64,000 bases of DNA from Flavobacterium sp. NRK1. GTDB taxonomy: Bacteria > Bacteroidota > Bacteroidia > Flavobacteriales > Flavobacteriaceae. The notes beneath the pieces were generated by a model. That model searched no databases. It had not been told where the DNA came from and saw nothing but the letters and a program-made list of their open reading frames with translations. The translations under genes and the position numbers were made by a program. Positions within the stretch are counted from its first letter, which is position 1. Every line of letters begins with the position of its first letter. Positions 59,723-64,000 of this stretch are shown in pieces. The stretch is taken from contig NZ_JAMXLA010000001.1 in the NCBI RefSeq assembly GCF_024054175.1, positions 2,296,536 through 2,360,535 on the forward strand, read 5' to 3'.

Positions 59723-62227
59723 TTATCGTATTAGGCTAAAGTGCCCTTTCACGGTGCGTCCGTCATCTAGAGAAACTACATACCAGTAGTCGGTTGCAGG
59801 CATTCGTTCTCCGTTAAAGGTACCGTCCCAGCCTATACCTTTCGGATTTACATCTGCAATTAATTTGCCATAGCGGTCAAATACATATATCTTGCTGTTT
59901 GGGAAAAAGAATGCGTTGATACCTATAATATTCCAGGTGTCATTTACGGAGTCTTCATTTGGGGTAAAGAATTTCGGAATAGATAATATGGTAATCTCCT
60001 GAGATGTTATTCCGCATCCCTGAGTATCTTTTACATATACAGTATGAAGCCCCGGGGTAAGGTATTCAAAAAAGTTTGAATCCTGAAAAGGGCCATTAGG
60101 TTTATCGATGCTATATTGATATTCTGTTACGACACCTGATGGTGGAGAAGCTATTATAGTTGCTGTGTTATTTTCACGAAGGTCTTCAACAATGACATCA
60201 TTTATAATTGCTGCATCCGAAGGCACTACTATAAAAGTTCTGTCATTGCTACAGCCCAGTTTATTTGTAATTGTAACGGTATATGCACCTGTGGAATGTA
60301 TGATGATTTTATTAGTAGTTTGCCCCGTAGACCATTCATAGTCATATTGTAATGATCCTGTATCTACAGCGGTAAGTGTGAGTCCATTGGGATCATTAAG
60401 ACAAAGTATTGCCTGCTCAACATTATTTACAACAGGGCTTTTTAAAGCATTTATTAAAAAACTTGTAACCTCATAACATTCAGGGGTTGCACTGTTTTGT
60501 ATGCGGGCGTAAATAGTTTCAGGATTGCTATGATTTATATAAGCTGTCTCATTTAACTCTGAAACATTTTCATCGGCATCATTTATGGAGCCGAAATACT
60601 TTACAGTATGGGTTGTATTGCTCTGGCTTCCGAGTATAATAGGGGTATTTTGAGACAAATTGAAAGTAGTAATTCCATCGTTATCAGGATCGCATGACGT
60701 TATAGTGACAGGGGTATTTGCTATTGGTACAGAAGCAATAATAATATCTGTATTTGCAAAAGATATCTCTCCCTGATGTGTTATTTTTGCAACTACGGTA
60801 TATGTCCCTACTGCTGCATACTGATGTGTAGTACCAATGCTTGCAGAAGGAGCGGTTAAAGGTGTTCCGTCTCCAAAATCCCATTCTACAGTGTCAAAAT
60901 CGTCATCAATATTAAGCTCAAACTCTGTAATATCATTAAAACATTTTTTACGGCTTATAATACTTACCGAGAAGTAGGATGTTATAAAAGGGGGAAGGCC
61001 AAAAAATGATTCTCCGTTTCCAAGAGATAAGCCATTTTGGACATAATCGCAAAGTGTCCCGTCTTCTTCAGGAGCATTTATGACGTCTAAAGAAGGGCTG
61101 CTGACCACCGCTCTGTATATCTTTCCGTTTGGACCTAATTGAAGCGACCCGCCCTGACTTGTATTTGCAAGCAAGACATCTGGCTCTCCTATGTTTTCAC
61201 TTAAAAGGTCATATTGATGTACGCCGCCAAAGCCGTTAGCATTGTCGTAAGATACATATAACTTTCTTGTTTTTTGAGAAAACTCAACACCATAAGGTAA
61301 TGTGTTTTCACTTATTATTACAGGGTTTGAAAGTATTCCGGTAGTTGTATTGAAGTCATATAAGCGTACAGTTCCGTTTGTTTCTGTAGATCCTGTAATC
61401 GTTGACATCTGCATATGAGCAACGGCAATTTTTTTTCCATTAGGGGATGCTTTTATACAGCCAATGGCATTTCTTCTATAACCGGATGTTGGTATTACAG
61501 GAGCTAACTGTGTTACAACAGGGGTTTCATTAACCCCGGCCGCTGTTACCTCAAAAGCATAAAATTTATCAATAAAGTGCGTAACAACCCAGTAACCGGT
61601 CCCGTTGCTGTTTTTTAAAGCAGTAACCTTTTCAGAACATTTATATTTAATTTCTTCAATGTTTGCAGGATCATAAGTTACCAAATGTGTATTACGCGTA
61701 GTAACATCGCCAATGCTTCCGTTTGTTCCGGTAACCGATAAATCTACAATAGAATAATTAAAACCATTATTAAAACCATCATCTTCGCTTGGTACAGTAC
61801 CGCCGTCTTCATAACTTCCTGTAAATTGTTCGGGATACACAGCTGCATTTTGATGGTGGGGTTCATCTACTGTAAAAATGTAGTATGTAGTATCGTCTCC
61901 TTTTTTGGGAACTATTATTGCCGATTGCGTGCTCGATGGATCTCCTAATAGTCCGGTGCCAGTATTATAATTTCCATTAGGCATCAAAACATGATTTCTG
62001 TCCCATACGTTTCTGCCATCGGTATAAAAAAGTAAATTTCCTGATGAATCTGATATGGAGCTGCAGCCTTCGTTAGTTTCTATAGCACTTCCCGTTAATA
62101 TATTTACACTGCCATCATCCTGAAAATGTATTCCGGCAAAAATGCCAAAAAACCAGTTGTCTGCCTCTTTCTGGGCAAACGTGTTTAAAGATGAAAGTAA
62201 TATAAAAAGATAAATACTTTTTTTCAT
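59723..62227 (-). CDS. Large secreted protein with PKD domain and T9SS type B (gliding-motility) C-terminal domain
   Basis: 834 residues. Signal peptide (about 1-20, ending TFAQ). Residues about 20-430 are homologous to the N-terminal domain of the 9362-11056 protein (DNWFFGIFAGIHF, GNLLFYTDGRNVWDRNHVLMPNG). A PKD domain follows (about 445-505, VEWDFGDGTP). The last 85 residues match the T9SS type B sorting domain (KFFTPNEDSVNDTWNIIG, IYVFDRYGKLI, GWDGTFNGERMPATDYWYVVSL). It should be exported by T9SS and anchored at the surface by the type B route, possibly with SprF-like proteins. The next large type B gene is 29 bases upstream; the two may be one operon. Confidence 0.9.
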   Translation of the reverse strand: MKKSIYLFILLSSLNTFAQKEADNWFFGIFAGIHFQDDGSVNILTGSAIETNEGCSSISDSSGNLLFYTDGRNVWDRNHVLMPNGNYNTGTGLLGDPSSTQSAIIVPKKGDDTTYYIFTVDEPHHQNAAVYPEQFTGSYEDGGTVPSEDDGFNNGFNYSIVDLSVTGTNGSIGDVTTRNTHLVTYDPANIEEIKYKCSEKVTALKNSNGTGYWVVTHFIDKFYAFEVTAAGVNETPVVTQLAPVIPTSGYRRNAIGCIKASPNGKKIAVAHMQMSTITGSTETNGTVRLYDFNTTTGILSNPVIISENTLPYGVEFSQKTRKLYVSYDNANGFGGVHQYDLLSENIGEPDVLLANTSQGGSLQLGPNGKIYRAVVSSPSLDVINAPEEDGTLCDYVQNGLSLGNGESFFGLPPFITSYFSVSIISRKKCFNDITEFELNIDDDFDTVEWDFGDGTPLTAPSASIGTTHQYAAVGTYTVVAKITHQGEISFANTDIIIASVPIANTPVTITSCDPDNDGITTFNLSQNTPIILGSQSNTTHTVKYFGSINDADENVSELNETAYINHSNPETIYARIQNSATPECYEVTSFLINALKSPVVNNVEQAILCLNDPNGLTLTAVDTGSLQYDYEWSTGQTTNKIIIHSTGAYTVTITNKLGCSNDRTFIVVPSDAAIINDVIVEDLRENNTATIIASPPSGVVTEYQYSIDKPNGPFQDSNFFEYLTPGLHTVYVKDTQGCGITSQEITILSIPKFFTPNEDSVNDTWNIIGINAFFFPNSKIYVFDRYGKLIADVNPKGIGWDGTFNGERMPATDYWYVVSLDDGRTVKGHFSLIR

Positions 62228-62256
62228 AGCGGGGCAAAGCCTTAAAGTTACATTTT

Positions 62257-64000
62257 TTATCTTAAAAGTGAAAAATGTGCTTTAAATACCTTTGTAATTT
62301 CTGTAGTACCGTTATATTCTCTGTAGGTCACTGTAAACCAATAATCAGATGCGGGTAAATCTTCACCATTAAAAGTTCCGTCCCATCCTTCGCCTACAGC
62401 GCTTATTTGTTTAAGGAATTTGCCATATCGGTCAAAAATATAAATCTTCGCATCTTCCTGTTCCAATCCTATAATATTCCATGTATCACGGAAAGTATCT
62501 TCGTTAGGGGTAAAAAAGTTAGGGTAATCAATTACGCTTACTCCTGTAAGCATTATTTCTTCACAGCCATCAGGGTTTACATCTTTTATATATACTATAT
62601 GGCTTCCGGGGCTAACATCCCTAAATACATTTGAGGTTTGCCAGTTTCCATCCTCATCAAGTTTGTATTCATATTGGCCATAGCCATTTACCATTACTGT
62701 TATGGTTTGCTCGTCACTAAAGGCGTTGGTTACATAATATCCTTCTTTTATAGGAGTGGCAGGGCCGCTTTTAAGCACCATTACCGGCACTATAGGAGCA
62801 GAATTACAGTTATTAGCACTGATGGCAATGACTGTATATTCTCCTTCTTCGGTAACTTCAAGTGTCGGGCCGGTTTCATTAGGTACTAATTGCCCATTAT
62901 GATACCATTCAAAAGTATAAGTTGCATCAAGTCCTGTATCTATAATGTGACTGCGAAGTACATCCCCTGTAACAAAGTCGATACATAATGTACCGCTCTG
63001 CAATTGAGGTTCTGCAAGACGCTCCACATGCATGGTGAAGGTAGTGATATCATGGCATTTGCTTAGTGTAGCGGTATTGGTCACCCTTACCCAGATGGTC
63101 TGGTCATCGGCTATAGTATTGGTATAGGCTTCAGGGGTGGCTATGGCATTTTCATAGTTCTCTGCATCTTCAGGGCTGGTGTAATACGTTACCTCATAGT
63201 CTGCAGGGTCCTGCGTGCCCAGTACTTCACCTTCTACAACCGTAAGGTCCCAGGTGCTGATGATACCGTCATTGGCACCGTCATAGTCACATTCATCAAA
63301 TACAGTAGTAATTGGATTGGCGATAGCGGCTTCCTCTACTAACAATGTTAGCTCTTTTACGATTATACAGCCTGTCTCGTTATTGGTTACCCTTACATAT
63401 ACCGTTCCGCTGCCTCCTGTTACAGGATAAGCTGTTACCGGTACTGCCGGGGTGGTAAGTGCCGCGTCTTCAAAGAAGTCTACATCATACTCATCCGCTT
63501 CATTGCCGCCAAGGGCATTGTTTACATACTCCTGGATGTTAAAATCATAGGCACCGTCGGTATTCTGCTCACAATGCGCAAATGGCTCAAGGTCGGCTAC
63601 CGGCGGAAGCGGGTTAACGATAAGCGGCAGCTCAACGATCTGCGCACACATCGGCTCTGCAGGGTTGTGCGTATCAAGGGCTACACGTACCCACACTGAA
63701 CCTGTCCCGCTTTCATAGGCTGAGGGGTCAGCTATCGGGTTTACTTCATTCTGCGCATCTTCCTGCGTAGTATAGTAGGTAAGTATGTAGTTGCTACCGT
63801 TATCTTTTATATCGGCTGCGGCCTGGGTAAGGTCAAATTCCTCTACACCATCGCCGTCTCCGTTGTCATCACACAGCACCAGTGCATCAGGGGTGGTATC
63901 CGGGGTTGGCAGCGGAAGTACCTTGATGGTAAGGGTCGTATAGCTCACACATCCATCCTGGGTGGTAACCTTTACAAATAATGTTTTTGGGTTACCTGCC
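62257..64000 (-). CDS. Very large secreted adhesin-like protein with T9SS type B sorting domain (partial)
   Basis: The reading frame stays open at the right edge, so the start is outside the window; about 580 residues are visible. It is built of repeats about 90-110 residues long, each with a DxCDxDxxxDG-like start (LCDDNGDGDGVEEFDLTQ, EQNTDGAYDFNIQEYVNN, DECDYDGANDGIISTWDLT) and a TVWVRVTN-like end. The C-terminus is a T9SS type B domain (NFFTPNEDTFRDTWNIIG ... WDGTFNGEDLPASDYWFTV). From about 63.0 kb to the right edge the sequence is visibly richer in G and C than the rest of the window. Likely a cell-surface adhesin. Confidence 0.88.
   Translation of the reverse strand, partial: AGNPKTLFVKVTTQDGCVSYTTLTIKVLPLPTPDTTPDALVLCDDNGDGDGVEEFDLTQAAADIKDNGSNYILTYYTTQEDAQNEVNPIADPSAYESGTGSVWVRVALDTHNPAEPMCAQIVELPLIVNPLPPVADLEPFAHCEQNTDGAYDFNIQEYVNNALGGNEADEYDVDFFEDAALTTPAVPVTAYPVTGGSGTVYVRVTNNETGCIIVKELTLLVEEAAIANPITTVFDECDYDGANDGIISTWDLTVVEGEVLGTQDPADYEVTYYTSPEDAENYENAIATPEAYTNTIADDQTIWVRVTNTATLSKCHDITTFTMHVERLAEPQLQSGTLCIDFVTGDVLRSHIIDTGLDATYTFEWYHNGQLVPNETGPTLEVTEEGEYTVIAISANNCNSAPIVPVMVLKSGPATPIKEGYYVTNAFSDEQTITVMVNGYGQYEYKLDEDGNWQTSNVFRDVSPGSHIVYIKDVNPDGCEEIMLTGVSVIDYPNFFTPNEDTFRDTWNIIGLEQEDAKIYIFDRYGKFLKQISAVGEGWDGTFNGEDLPASDYWFTVTYREYNGTTEITKVFKAHFSLLR

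Noticed and set aside
63000..64000. GC-rich end taken as a horizontally acquired island
   Set aside because: The composition change lies within one adhesin gene and matches its repeats; no integrase, tRNA end or direct repeat is seen.
1..64000. tRNA, rRNA, IS element, prophage or CRISPR array
   Set aside because: No cloverleaf-like, transposase, integrase, phage structural or spaced direct-repeat pattern was recognised in any gap on either strand by eye; a covariance-model scan would be needed for certainty.

Overview
The window looks like chromosomal DNA of a member of the Flavobacteriaceae (Bacteroidetes), most likely Flavobacterium or a close relative. The DNA is AT-rich and many genes are preceded by a TAnnTTTG promoter element of the Bacteroidetes type. 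Five secreted proteins end in type IX secretion (T9SS) sorting domains: three type A and two type B. Carotenoid genes are present, and several families are typical of this group (DUF4199, DUF3857, DUF4252, DUF4468, DUF6526-like, PepSY-like, and a divergent GlmU-like protein). I see no tRNA, rRNA, insertion sequence, prophage or CRISPR array. Most of the window is core genome with short gaps and many perfect hairpin terminators.

Layout. 0-3 kb: end of a glycosyltransferase, a DUF4199 membrane protein, ribosomal protein L31 (type B), a GlmU-like protein and a nuclease. 3-6 kb: a two-component system flanked by two secreted PepSY-like proteins; an identical 16-bp sequence lies upstream of the regulator gene and of one PepSY gene. 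6-9 kb: a peptide-binding lipoprotein and the tRNA modification enzyme MtaB. 9-21 kb: T9SS-exported and cell-surface proteins, small metabolic enzymes (SDR, pirin, alpha/beta hydrolase), a lytic transglycosylase, and a Crp-like regulator beside a quinone-oxidoreductase-like gene. 20.9-24.1 kb: rpmH (L34) and carB; CarB lacks the C-terminal allosteric domain. 24-28.5 kb: an exported CotH-like kinase, a Kir-type potassium channel and a cupredoxin. 28.5-36 kb: a transglutaminase-like pair, one with the catalytic triad and one without, a diheme lipoprotein, a thioesterase and RmuC. 36-43 kb: small cytosolic and envelope proteins, including three very hydrophilic low-complexity proteins.

43-49.4 kb is a vitamin B12 uptake locus. 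A putative btuF-btuC-btuD-like ABC operon runs leftward. A cobalamin riboswitch runs rightward into a BtuB-like TonB-dependent receptor and a beta-propeller lipoprotein. After an S41 peptidase comes an ECF sigma factor operon with an anti-sigma-like protein and three DUF4252 proteins (51-53.7 kb). At 53.8-57.5 kb lies a carotenoid operon (crtZ, crtB, crtI) with a MerR-type regulator that keeps the residues of CarH-type B12-dependent photoreceptors. The gene of this regulator and crtI are preceded by a near-identical 22/23-bp element. typA follows, then two large T9SS type B proteins; the last runs off the window and its distal part is visibly GC-richer.

The observations I find most worth following are the candidate response-regulator operator in the PepSY/two-component module, the shared element and photoreceptor residues in the carotenoid locus, the 8-bp complementarity in the B12 riboswitch expression platform, and the active/inactive transglutaminase pair. 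None is proven here; all are read from sequence alone.
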